This document shows positions 1-6,606 of a DNA stretch of 16,145 bases, in pieces (the stretch's first letter is position 1; each line of letters starts with the position of its first letter). Source of the stretch: DATCDE01 sp038252405 (GTDB lineage: Bacteria; Actinomycetota; Actinomycetes; Prado026); NCBI GenBank assembly GCA_038252405.1, contig JBBSAJ010000049.1, positions 1-16,145 of the forward strand. The letters run 5' to 3'. The position numbers and the translations under genes were made by a program. The notes under the pieces were generated by a model, which worked only from the letters and a program-made list of their open reading frames with translations, searched no databases and was not told the origin of the DNA.

Positions 1-913
1 ACACCCGTCCGACCAGCTGCGGATTCACCACGAAGCGGACGTTGGCCAGGCCGGGCAGCTCAGCCGCTGACCCCTCCGCGAACCACTGCTCGCTGCGCAG
101 CTGGTGCTCGCCGGTGACCGGGTCGTTGAAGTACCAGGGCGCGTCCCACGCCCAGGCGTTCGCGCTCGGCTGGGCGACGACCTGCGCGCCCAGCTGGTCG
201 AGCACCGGCAGGCAGCGGGCCCAGCCGGGCTCGCCGGACGTGTGCGGCTCGCGGAACCCGTCGTAGCAGATCACCGTGCCGAGCGCGCCGAACGGGGTTT
301 GGACGACGTCCAGGTCGCTGAGCCGTCCGGGGGACAGGTCCAGGACGTCCTCCTGGGTGGGCACCAGGTTCACCTTGCGGACGACGTCGACGCACCGCCC
401 GGTCGGGTCGAAGGTGAACGACGTGTTGTAGACCCGCGAGCCCGGTTCCCCCGGCAGCGGGGCGAAGACCGGCGAGCGGTCACCGAGCGCGTTACGGGGG
501 AGCAGCGCGCTGCCGGAGACCACCCACAGCCCGTAGTCCCGGGCGATCCCGCCGAAGGTCTCGTGCAGGGTCTGCCAGGTGCGCCCGGCGGTGACGGTGA
601 GGAAGCCTCGGGTGGTCGAGCGGGTGCGGCCGCGGGCCATGGTCCTGGCCAGCGCCGGCAGGGTCCGCAGCGCCACCCGGCGCAGCGCGGCGTCGGTGGT
701 CACGGCGTCCCGCACCTGCTCCACGTGGTCGAGGACCGCGAGGAAGGTGCCCAGCATCTCCGGCCAGACGACCAGCGCCGGGGTGTCGCCGTCCGGCCGC
801 AGGTCCGCGACCCGCTGCGCCAGCTGGCGGTGGCGGGTCGCGAACGAGCCGGTCGTCGCGTAGTCGTCGAGCCGGATCAGCGGCTGGACGGCGAACAGGT
901 CGACGGTGCTCAG
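1..913 (-). CDS. Carbon-nitrogen hydrolase (nitrilase superfamily), 3' end beyond window
   Basis: Amidase/nitrilase-type enzyme that would hydrolyse a C-N bond of an amide or nitrile; the substrate cannot be told. 304 codons are visible and the C terminus lies outside the window. The catalytic triad can be read: Glu52 in VVWPEM, Lys180 in RKVNLVP and Cys216 in VICYDGF, which fits the family. The first beta strand (DLFAVQPLIRL) begins six codons after a CTG whose last two bases form part of the thioredoxin stop codon (CTGA). No ATG, GTG or TTG lies in frame near it: upstream codons within the thioredoxin gene do not look like this protein, and the first downstream ATG follows the catalytic Glu. 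I therefore place the start at CTG 911-913, translated by coupling to the thioredoxin gene. The family call is firm, the exact start is inferred. Confidence 0.85.
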   Translation of the reverse strand, partial: MSTVDLFAVQPLIRLDDYATTGSFATRHRQLAQRVADLRPDGDTPALVVWPEMLGTFLAVLDHVEQVRDAVTTDAALRRVALRTLPALARTMARGRTRSTTRGFLTVTAGRTWQTLHETFGGIARDYGLWVVSGSALLPRNALGDRSPVFAPLPGEPGSRVYNTSFTFDPTGRCVDVVRKVNLVPTQEDVLDLSPGRLSDLDVVQTPFGALGTVICYDGFREPHTSGEPGWARCLPVLDQLGAQVVAQPSANAWAWDAPWYFNDPVTGEHQLRSEQWFAEGSAAELPGLANVRFVVNPQLVGRV

Positions 914-1305
914 TGGCCTGCGTGCTCGTGCTCGTGACCCTCGCTGGCCTGGTGCTCGGCCACCTTGCGGTGCACCTCTTCCATGTCCAGCGCCTTGACC
1001 TGGCGGAGCAGGTCGTTGAACGCCGGGGCGGGGAGGGCTCCTGCCTCGGCGTACACGAGCACCTGCTCGCGGAACACCATGAGCGTCGGGATCGAGGTGA
1101 TGCCGAAGGAGCCGGCGAGGTTCCGCTCGGCCTCGGTGTCGACCTTGCCGAACACGATGTCCGGGTTCTCCTCGGAGGCCTTCTCGAAGACCGGGGCGAA
1201 CTGGCGGCAGGGCCCGCACCACGCGGCCCAGAAGTCCACCAGGACAATGTCGTTGTCAACCACGGTGCTCTCGAAGGTGTCCTGGGTCAGGGTGACTGTC
1301 GCCAC
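910..1305 (-). CDS. Thioredoxin with histidine-rich C-terminal tail
   Basis: Cytoplasmic dithiol-disulfide oxidoreductase of the thioredoxin fold. The active site WCGPC gives Cys30 and Cys33, and the cis-proline loop SIPTL has Pro73 (numbered from the GTG start). At 131 residues it is longer than classical thioredoxin (about 105-110) because of a charged C-terminal helix (MEEVHRKVAEHQASEG) and the tail HEHEHAGH, which could bind metal. I choose GTG at 1303-1305 because GGAGGAG lies about 6 bases upstream; the in-frame ATG at 1318-1320 would place that Shine-Dalgarno sequence inside the gene. It heads a minus-strand operon with the nitrilase-family gene and is divergent from a DUF302 gene across a CsoR-type palindrome, suggesting induction by thiol, metal or sulfur stress. 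The tail's role is unknown. Confidence 0.93.
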   Translation of the reverse strand: MATVTLTQDTFESTVVDNDIVLVDFWAAWCGPCRQFAPVFEKASEENPDIVFGKVDTEAERNLAGSFGITSIPTLMVFREQVLVYAEAGALPAPAFNDLLRQVKALDMEEVHRKVAEHQASEGHEHEHAGH

Positions 1306-1341
1306 GGGTTTCTCCTCCATCAGGCAAGTCGGACAAGGTCT

Positions 1342-1370
1342 ACGATACCCCTAGGGGTATCTACTCCCAA
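1342..1370 (-). promoter_or_regulatory. Putative promoter of the thioredoxin operon
   Basis: On the minus strand a -35-like TTGGGA (1365-1370) is separated by 17 bases from a -10-like TATCGT (1342-1347). The 18-bp palindrome at 1344-1361 covers the spacer and most of the -10, so a protein bound there would block RNA polymerase. This is a motif reading only. Confidence 0.45.
1344..1361. promoter_or_regulatory. CsoR/CstR-type operator palindrome
   Basis: GATACCCCTAGGGGTATC is a perfect 18-bp inverted repeat between the divergent thioredoxin and DUF302 genes. A/T-flanked runs of C and G of this form are typical operators of the CsoR/RcnR/FrmR/CstR repressor family, which senses Cu(I), Ni, formaldehyde or persulfides. 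No such repressor is encoded in the window, so it would act in trans. The persulfide sensor CstR would suit a thioredoxin target, but the ligand is inference. Confidence 0.65.
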
Positions 1371-1409
1371 CCAACCGCATGCATGCCGATCCCATTCCCG
1401 GAGGCTCAG

Positions 1410-1799
1410 ATGAGCGATCCCGCCCTCACCGTACGCGTCGACAAGCCGTTCGAGGAGGTGGTTCCGCTCGTCAAGGAGGCGCTGAAGTCGCAGGGCTTCG
1501 GCGTGCTCACCGAGATCGACATGCGGGCGACCATGCAGGCGAAGCTGGGCGAGGAGATCGAGGACTACGTCATCCTCGGTGCCTGCAACCCGCCGTTGGC
1601 CTTCCAGGCGCTCAGTGCCGACCGCCGGGTCGGCCTGCTGCTCCCCTGCAACGTCGTGGTCCGCGCCGGCGACGGGGAGACCGTCGTCGAGGCCATCGAC
1701 CCGCGGATGATGCTCGCGGACGCCGCCTACCAGGGGATGGGCCCGGTGGCCGACGACGCCGCCGGCAAGCTCGGCGCCGCGCTGGCCTCCCTGGGGTAG
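1410..1799 (+). CDS. DUF302 family protein
   Basis: 129-residue cytoplasmic protein of the DUF302 family. The sequence shows the family hallmarks: GFGVLTEIDMRATMQAKLG near the N terminus, then the conserved ILGACNPPLAFQAL segment with its single Cys, then GLLLPCNVVVR with a second Cys, then EAIDP. The biochemical function is not established; members occur near redox, sulfur and metal stress genes, and the two conserved cysteines suit thiol chemistry. I choose ATG 1410 because GGAGG lies 5 bases upstream at 1400-1404; the in-frame ATG at 1383 has no such site. The gene is divergent from thioredoxin and shares the palindromic operator at 1344-1361, so both units are probably co-induced. Confidence 0.9.
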   Translation: MSDPALTVRVDKPFEEVVPLVKEALKSQGFGVLTEIDMRATMQAKLGEEIEDYVILGACNPPLAFQALSADRRVGLLLPCNVVVRAGDGETVVEAIDPRMMLADAAYQGMGPVADDAAGKLGAALASLG

Positions 1800-1809
1800 G
1801 GCCACGGTT

Positions 1810-1828
1810 CCGGCGGCCTCCCCGCCGG
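1810..1828 (+). terminator. Hairpin after DUF302 gene
   Basis: CCGGCGG (1810-1816) and CCGCCGG (1822-1828) form a perfect 7-bp GC stem with a 5-base loop, 10 bases after the DUF302 stop. There is no U-tract, as is usual for intrinsic-like terminators in high-GC actinobacteria. Confidence 0.45.
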
Positions 1829-1865
1829 CCGCCCGTCGCCCGCGTCACCCGGGCAGACTGGGTGC

Positions 1866-2426
1866 ATGACGGTGCGGCTGGCGGGGCGGCTGCTGGTGGC
1901 CAGCTCCGGCCTCGGCGACCCGAACTTCGTGCGCACGGTGGTGCTGCTCGTCGAGCACGGTCCGGAGGGCGCACTCGGGCTGGTGCTCAACCGGCCGACC
2001 GAGGTGGAGGTCGGCTCGGTCCTGCCCGAGTGGGCGGACAGCGCGGCCGACCCTACGGTGCTGTTCCAGGGCGGCCCGGTGGGGCTGGACGGCGTGCTGG
2101 CGCTGGGCCTGCTGTCCACCGTGGAGCCGGTCCGTGGCGGGCCGGTGGGCTGGCGCCCGCTGGACTCTGCGCTGGGGATCGTCGACCTCGACGAGCCGTC
2201 GGTGCAGCCGTTCCTGGGTGGCCTGCGGTTGTTCGCCGGCTACGCCGGCTGGGGCGCCGACCAGCTCGAGGCGGAGCTGGCCGAGGGCGCCTGGTACGTC
2301 GTGGACGCATGGCACGCCGACGTGCTCACGGCCCGGCCCGATCGGCTGTGGCGGTCGGTGCTGCGCCGGCAGGGCGGCGATCTGGCCATGGTGAGCACCT
2401 GGACGGACGACCCCAGCCGGAACTAG
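1866..2426 (+). CDS. YqgE/AlgH family protein (UPF0301)
   Basis: 186-residue cytoplasmic protein of the YqgE/AlgH family, which is widely conserved. AlgH was first linked to alginate regulation in Pseudomonas, but its biochemical role is unsettled. Family signatures are the N-terminal GRLLVASSGLGDPNF, the strand VVLLVEHGPEGALGLVLNRPT, the FQGGPVG motif and FAGYAGWGADQLEAEL in the C-terminal half. Length is normal. ATG 1866 has no Shine-Dalgarno sequence; a -10-like CAGACT (1854-1859) ends 6 bases before it, so the mRNA may be leaderless. In this window it heads a plus-strand series with DUF3039, an MFS transporter and a helicase. I infer housekeeping use. Confidence 0.93.
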   Translation: MTVRLAGRLLVASSGLGDPNFVRTVVLLVEHGPEGALGLVLNRPTEVEVGSVLPEWADSAADPTVLFQGGPVGLDGVLALGLLSTVEPVRGGPVGWRPLDSALGIVDLDEPSVQPFLGGLRLFAGYAGWGADQLEAELAEGAWYVVDAWHADVLTARPDRLWRSVLRRQGGDLAMVSTWTDDPSRN

Positions 2427-2448
2427 CGAACTCGCTCGGGCGCCGTTC

Positions 2449-2454
2449 TAAACT
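2449..2454 (+). promoter_or_regulatory. -10 element of a leaderless promoter for the DUF3039 gene
   Basis: TAAACT fits the actinobacterial TANNNT -10 consensus and ends exactly 7 bases before ATG 2462. No Shine-Dalgarno sequence precedes that ATG. This spacing puts the transcript start at or next to the start codon, that is, a leaderless mRNA for DUF3039 and the genes coupled to it. Confidence 0.55.
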
Positions 2455-2461
2455 GCACCCC

Positions 2462-2758
2462 ATGACTGAGCCCCTGCTGCCGGAAGAGACGGGTGCCCCT
2501 GGCGGCACCGACGTCCTGCTCGACGAGCGCACCCGCCCGGTGCCGACCGAGGCGGGGGACCACGAGCGGTTCGCGCACTACGTGCGCAAGGACAAGATCG
2601 TGGAGAGCGCGGTCGAGGGCACGCCGGTCGTCGCGCTGTGCGGCAAGGTGTGGGTGCCCAGCCGCGATCCGGGCCGGTTCCCGGTCTGCCCGGAGTGCAA
2701 GGAGATCTACGAGTCGCTGCCCGAGGGCGGCCGCGGCCGCGGGGGCTCCGAGGGGTGA
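2462..2758 (+). CDS. DUF3039 family zinc-ribbon-like protein
   Basis: 98-residue protein matching the DUF3039 family, which is largely confined to actinobacteria. Conserved features are the GDHERFAHYVRKDKI segment (His34, His39), VVALCGKVWVPSRDP (Cys60) and FPVCPECKEIY (Cys76, Cys79). Three cysteines with a CxxC, plus nearby histidines, suggest a single zinc site. Function is unknown; a small nucleic-acid or protein-binding role is a guess. The N-terminal 30 residues are acidic and Pro-rich and the tail is Gly/Arg-rich, so both ends are probably disordered. The stop codon overlaps the GTG of the next gene (GTGA), implying translational coupling to the MFS transporter. A leaderless-type -10 lies just upstream. 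Confidence 0.9.
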   Translation: MTEPLLPEETGAPGGTDVLLDERTRPVPTEAGDHERFAHYVRKDKIVESAVEGTPVVALCGKVWVPSRDPGRFPVCPECKEIYESLPEGGRGRGGSEG

Positions 2759-4179
2759 GCTCGCACCCGTCCACCCAGGACGGGGCTGCCATCTCCACCA
2801 GCGTGTGGTCCGGCGACCTGCGTCGGCTGACGGCCGGCATCATCGCGCTCATCCTGCTCATCGCGTTCGAGGCCATGGCGGCCGCGACCGCGATGCCGGT
2901 CGCGGTGCGGTCGCTGAACGGGCTGGGCGCCTACTCCTGGGCCTTCAACGGCTTCCTGGTGGCCAGCCTGCTCGCCATGGTGGTCTCCGGCGAGGTCTGT
3001 GACCAGAGCGGACCGAAGCGCCCCGTGGTGGTCGGGGTGGCGCTGTTCATCGCCGGCCTCGTGGTGGCCGGGCTCGCGACCTCGATGCCCGTGTTCGTGC
3101 TCGGCCGGGGCATCCAGGGGCTGGGAGGTGGCGCCGTCATCGTGGCGGTCTACGTCGTCGTCGGCCGTTCCTACGACCCCGGCCTGCGGCCGCGGGTGTT
3201 CGCGGCCATGTCCGCCGCCTGGGTGCTGCCGTCGGTCGTGGGGCCGGTGGTTGCCGGGGCGGTGGCCGACCACCTCACCTGGCGGCTGGTCTTCCTGGGG
3301 GTCCCCGTGCTGGTGCTGCCGGCTGCGGGGCTGCTGCTGCCCCGGCTGCCCGGGCCGCAGGAGGCCGACGGCCTCGAAGGCCCGCCGCGGACCGGACACA
3401 AGCGGGCCGCGGTGGCCGCGGCGGTCGGGGTCACGGCGCTGCAGGAGGCAGGGCACCGGCTGGACTGGGTCGGCGCGGTGCTGGCGGTCGGGGGGCTCGT
3501 CCTGCTCGTGCCGGCGCTGCACCGGCTGCTGCCCCGGGGGACGGTCCGGTTCGCCGCAGGGCTGCCGGCGACGATCGGGATGCGCGGGCTGCTGGCCGGG
3601 GCCTTCTTCGGCGCGGAGGCGTTCGTGCCGCTCATGCTGGTCTCCGAGCGGGGGCTGTCCACCACGCTGGCCGGGCTGTCCCTCACCGGCGGCGCGCTGG
3701 GCTGGGCCGCCGGCTCCTGGTTCCAGGGGCACCCCGGCAGCGAGTGGCCCAGGCACCGGCTGGTTCGGCTGGGCTGCCTGGCCGTGGCCCTCGGGGTGGG
3801 GGCGGTCATCCTGGTCCTCGTGCCGGCCGTGCCGCCGGGACTGACCGCTGCCGCCTGGGTGGTGGGCGGCCTGGGCATGGGCGTGGCCATGGCCTCGGTG
3901 TCCGTGCTGCTTCTCGAGCTGTCCCCGCCGCAGGAGCAGGGGGCGAACTCGGCGGCGCTCCAGCTGTCCGACGCGCTCGGCGCCGTCCTGGCCATCGGGT
4001 TCGCCGGGTCGGTCTACGCGTACGCGCACGCCCGGCCGGGGCCGGACACCGTGGCGTTCGGCGTGATCTTCGCCTCGATGGCGGTGCTGGCCCTGACCGG
4101 CAGCCTGCTCGCGACGCGGCTGCGGCCGACACACCGAGCCACGCCGACGGGCGCGGCTGTCGGGGGCTCCGCCTCGTAA
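2755..4179 (+). CDS. MFS transporter, drug:H+ antiporter-like
   Basis: 474-residue integral membrane protein of the major facilitator superfamily, probably exporting small molecules with proton antiport. About 12-14 hydrophobic segments are visible, starting with LTAGIIALILLIAFEAMAAA. After the second lies a degenerate motif A (GEVCDQSGPKRP), and GRGIQGLGGGAVIVAVYVVVG follows in the fourth, as in DHA-type drug exporters. A charged cytoplasmic linker (about residues 200-235) separates the halves. The start is GTG 2755, which overlaps the DUF3039 stop by four bases; upstream in-frame codons only repeat the DUF3039 gene in another frame. Substrate is unknown. It sits between DUF3039 and the helicase, with only 12 bases before the latter. 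Confidence 0.9.
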   Translation: MSSHPSTQDGAAISTSVWSGDLRRLTAGIIALILLIAFEAMAAATAMPVAVRSLNGLGAYSWAFNGFLVASLLAMVVSGEVCDQSGPKRPVVVGVALFIAGLVVAGLATSMPVFVLGRGIQGLGGGAVIVAVYVVVGRSYDPGLRPRVFAAMSAAWVLPSVVGPVVAGAVADHLTWRLVFLGVPVLVLPAAGLLLPRLPGPQEADGLEGPPRTGHKRAAVAAAVGVTALQEAGHRLDWVGAVLAVGGLVLLVPALHRLLPRGTVRFAAGLPATIGMRGLLAGAFFGAEAFVPLMLVSERGLSTTLAGLSLTGGALGWAAGSWFQGHPGSEWPRHRLVRLGCLAVALGVGAVILVLVPAVPPGLTAAAWVVGGLGMGVAMASVSVLLLELSPPQEQGANSAALQLSDALGAVLAIGFAGSVYAYAHARPGPDTVAFGVIFASMAVLALTGSLLATRLRPTHRATPTGAAVGGSAS

Positions 4180-4191
4180 GGTCGGGCCTCC

Positions 4192-5946
4192 ATGAGTACC
4201 TCGGCCGCCTCCCACCTGCCCCCGGCCTTCCCGGACCGGGCGCCCTGGGGCACCGCCGCGGCGCTACGCGGCTGGCAGCAGGCGGCCCTGGACGCGTACC
4301 TGCGGGGGCTGCCCCGGGACTTCCTCACGGTGGCCACCCCTGGCGCCGGCAAGACCACGTTCGCGCTGCGGGTGGCCACCGAGCTGCTCGACCGCCGGCT
4401 GATCCAGGCGGTGACGGTGGTGGCCCCGACCGAGCACCTCAAGCGGCAGTGGGCCGAGGCGGCGGAGCGGGTGGGGCTCTCCCTCGATCCCGAGTTCCGC
4501 AACGCCCACGGCGCGGCCTCGCGCGCCTTCACCGGGGTCGCGGTCACGTACGCCCAGGTGGCCGCGCACCCGATGCTGCACCGTCGGCGCACCGAGGACA
4601 CGCGCACCCTGGTGATCCTGGACGAGGTGCACCACGCGGGCGACTCCCGGTCCTGGGGGGACGGCGTCCGCGAGGCGTTCGAGCCCGCGGCCCGCCGGCT
4701 GGCGCTGACCGGCACCCCGTTCCGGTCCGACGTCAACCCGATCCCGTTCGTCGGCTACGCCCCGGACGCCGAGGGGCTGCCGCGCAGCGTCGCCGACCAC
4801 TCCTACGGCTACAGCGAGGCGCTGCGCGACGGCGTCGTCCGGCCGGTGATCTTCCTGGCGTACACCGGGTCGATGCGCTGGCGCACGAAGGCGGGGGACG
4901 AGGTGGCCGCGACGCTCGGCGAGCCGCTCACCCGCGACCTGACCGCAGCGGCCTGGCGGACCGCGCTGGACCCGTCCGGCGACTGGATCCCGCGGGTGCT
5001 CGCCGCGGCGGACCGCCGCCTGGACGAGGTGCGCCGGCACGTCCCGGACGCCGCCGGCCTGGTCATCGCCACCGACCACGCGTCCGCCCGTGCCTACGCA
5101 CGGCTGCTCGCCGAGCTGACCGGACGGCGTCCGGTCCTGGTGCTGTCCGACGACCCGGGGGCGAGTAAGCGCATCGGGCAGTTCGCCACCGGGGACGAGC
5201 GCTGGATGGTCGCCGTCCGGATGGTGTCCGAGGGCGTGGACGTGCCCCGGCTCGCGGTGGGGGTCTACGCGACGAACGCGGCCACCCCGCTGTACTTCGC
5301 CCAGGCCGTGGGCCGGTTCGTCCGGGCCCGGCGGCGCGGCGAGACGGCGTCGGTCTTCCTGCCCTCGGTGCCCTCGCTGCTCGGCCTGGCCGCGGAGCTG
5401 GAGGTCCAGCGCGACCACGTGCTCGGCCGGCCGGCGGCGGCCGACGACGACCTGTGGGCGCCCGAGCAGGCGCTGCTGACCGCCGCCGCGGCTACCGCGA
5501 CGGAGCCCGGGCTGCAGCCCGAGGGGTCCTTCGAGGCGCTGGAGTCCGAGGCCACCTTCGACCGGGTGCTGTTCGACGGGGACGAGTTCGCCTCGACTCC
5601 GGCCGTCGGCAGTCCCGAGGAGGAGGACTTCCTGGGGTTGCCGGGGCTGCTCGAGCCGGGCCAGGTGGCCCTGCTGCTGAGCAAGCGCCGGGCCGAGCGG
5701 CGGGAGCCTCGCGCCGTTGCGCCGACCCCGGCGCCGGACGCGTCGGTGCGCGCCGACCTCGTCGCCGCCCGCAAGGAGCTCAACGCGCTGGTCGGGGCCT
5801 GGCACCACCGAAGCGGGCAGCCGCACGGTGCGATCCACGCCGAGCTGAGGCGGGTCTGTGGCGGTCCGCTCGCCGTCCAGGCCGACCTGGCCCAGCTGCA
5901 GGCGCGGATCGACCGGATCCGGTCCTGGGCGGGCGCGCGGCGCTGA
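4192..5946 (+). CDS. DEAD/DEAH-box superfamily 2 helicase
   Basis: 584-residue ATP-dependent nucleic-acid helicase or translocase of superfamily 2. Domain 1 has Walker A ATPGAGKTT (about 48-56), motif Ia APTEHLKRQW, the Walker B variant DEVHH (144-148) and motif III LTGTPFRSD (172-180). Domain 2 has the strand LVIATDHASA (about 290-299), motif V VRMVSEGVDVPR (342-353) and motif VI QAVGRFVRARR (371-381). Residues 400-584 are a C-terminal extension with an acidic linker and a helical end (LVAARKELNALVGAWHHRSG) that I cannot assign. The ResIII-like layout suggests DNA or RNA remodelling, but no nuclease or methylase partner is adjacent, so restriction is not supported. It starts 12 bases after the MFS gene and probably shares its transcript. 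Confidence 0.92.
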   Translation: MSTSAASHLPPAFPDRAPWGTAAALRGWQQAALDAYLRGLPRDFLTVATPGAGKTTFALRVATELLDRRLIQAVTVVAPTEHLKRQWAEAAERVGLSLDPEFRNAHGAASRAFTGVAVTYAQVAAHPMLHRRRTEDTRTLVILDEVHHAGDSRSWGDGVREAFEPAARRLALTGTPFRSDVNPIPFVGYAPDAEGLPRSVADHSYGYSEALRDGVVRPVIFLAYTGSMRWRTKAGDEVAATLGEPLTRDLTAAAWRTALDPSGDWIPRVLAAADRRLDEVRRHVPDAAGLVIATDHASARAYARLLAELTGRRPVLVLSDDPGASKRIGQFATGDERWMVAVRMVSEGVDVPRLAVGVYATNAATPLYFAQAVGRFVRARRRGETASVFLPSVPSLLGLAAELEVQRDHVLGRPAAADDDLWAPEQALLTAAAATATEPGLQPEGSFEALESEATFDRVLFDGDEFASTPAVGSPEEEDFLGLPGLLEPGQVALLLSKRRAERREPRAVAPTPAPDASVRADLVAARKELNALVGAWHHRSGQPHGAIHAELRRVCGGPLAVQADLAQLQARIDRIRSWAGARR

Positions 5947-5978
5947 TCGTCCGATTTCCCCGATCCCCGGCCGTCCCA

Positions 5979-5993
5979 GGACCAGACTGGTCC
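5979..5993. promoter_or_regulatory. 15-bp palindrome upstream of the DUF308 gene
   Basis: GGACCAG-A-CTGGTCC is a perfect 7-1-7 inverted repeat, 33 bases after the helicase stop and about 28 bases before the DUF308 start. It contains CAGACT (5983-5988), the same -10-like hexamer found before yqgE, so a repressor bound here would cover the promoter. As RNA it could form only a 6-bp stem, so an operator is more likely than a terminator. Confidence 0.4.
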
Positions 5994-6021
5994 GCAGGGC
6001 ATCGAACTCAGCGGGAGAGTG

Positions 6022-6606
6022 ATGGTCATGGTGAGCGACACGGTGGGTGGTTCGTCCGGCGACCCGGGCGACGTGCTGGAGGCGGTCGGCCGGTCCTGGG
6101 GCTGGCTGCTCATGCTCGGCGTGTTCACCCTGCTGTTCGGCGTCGTGCTGCTGGTCTGGCCGGGCAAGACGCTGGTGGTGATCGCGGTCTTCCTCGGGTT
6201 CTACCTGCTGCTCAGCGGGATCTTCCAGATCGTCGCGGGCTTCGCCACCACGGGACTGGACGGCGGCATGCGGGCGCTGGCCATCGTCGCCGGCATCGTG
6301 TCCGTGCTGCTGGGCCTGTTCGCGTTCCGCAGCATCGCCCACTCGGTGGTGCTGCTGGTGCTGCTCATCGGCTTCGGCTGGCTGTTTCGCGGGCTGGTGC
6401 GCATGATCTCCGCCATCGCGGACAAGACCACCGTCGCCCGCGGCTGGCAGATCGCCGAGGGCCTGCTCGGGGCCCTGGCCGGCGTGGTCATCCTGGTCTG
6501 GCCGGCGCCGTCCCTGCAGGTGCTGGCCTGGATCTCCGGGATCATCTTCCTGCTGCTCGGGCTGATCGAAGTGGTCGCCGCCGTCAAGGTCCGGCGGCTG
6601 GCCTGA
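6022..6606 (+). CDS. DUF308/HdeD family membrane protein
   Basis: 194-residue integral membrane protein of the DUF308 family, which includes E. coli HdeD (acid resistance). Six hydrophobic segments occur as three similar pairs: WGWLLMLGVFTLLFGVVLLVW with a following VVIAVFLGFYLLLSGIFQIVAG; the LAIVAGIVSVLLGLFAFR pair; and the GLLGALAGVVILVWP pair ending in a basic KVRR. The repeated G-x-x-x-hydrophobic-WP pattern is typical. Function in actinobacteria is unproven, probably stress or envelope related. ATG 6022 follows GGGAG (6013-6017) by 4 bases; ATG 6028, with 10-base spacing, is an alternative and GTG 6019 is less likely. Its stop overlaps the presumed CTG start of the IclR-type gene (CTGA), so the two are coupled. 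Confidence 0.88.
   Translation: MVMVSDTVGGSSGDPGDVLEAVGRSWGWLLMLGVFTLLFGVVLLVWPGKTLVVIAVFLGFYLLLSGIFQIVAGFATTGLDGGMRALAIVAGIVSVLLGLFAFRSIAHSVVLLVLLIGFGWLFRGLVRMISAIADKTTVARGWQIAEGLLGALAGVVILVWPAPSLQVLAWISGIIFLLLGLIEVVAAVKVRRLA

Noticed and set aside
2707..4215. Long open frame of about 500 codons on the minus strand opposite the MFS gene
   Set aside because: It is rich in His, Arg, Gly and Pro with no family motif, and arises from GC-rich third positions of the real plus-strand transporter.
4192..5946. Restriction or defence system around the helicase
   Set aside because: No nuclease, methylase or other defence gene is adjacent; neighbours are DUF3039, an MFS exporter and DUF308.
4264..6342. 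692-codon open frame on the minus strand opposite the helicase
   Set aside because: Composition is that of a shadow frame and it crosses two well-supported plus-strand genes.
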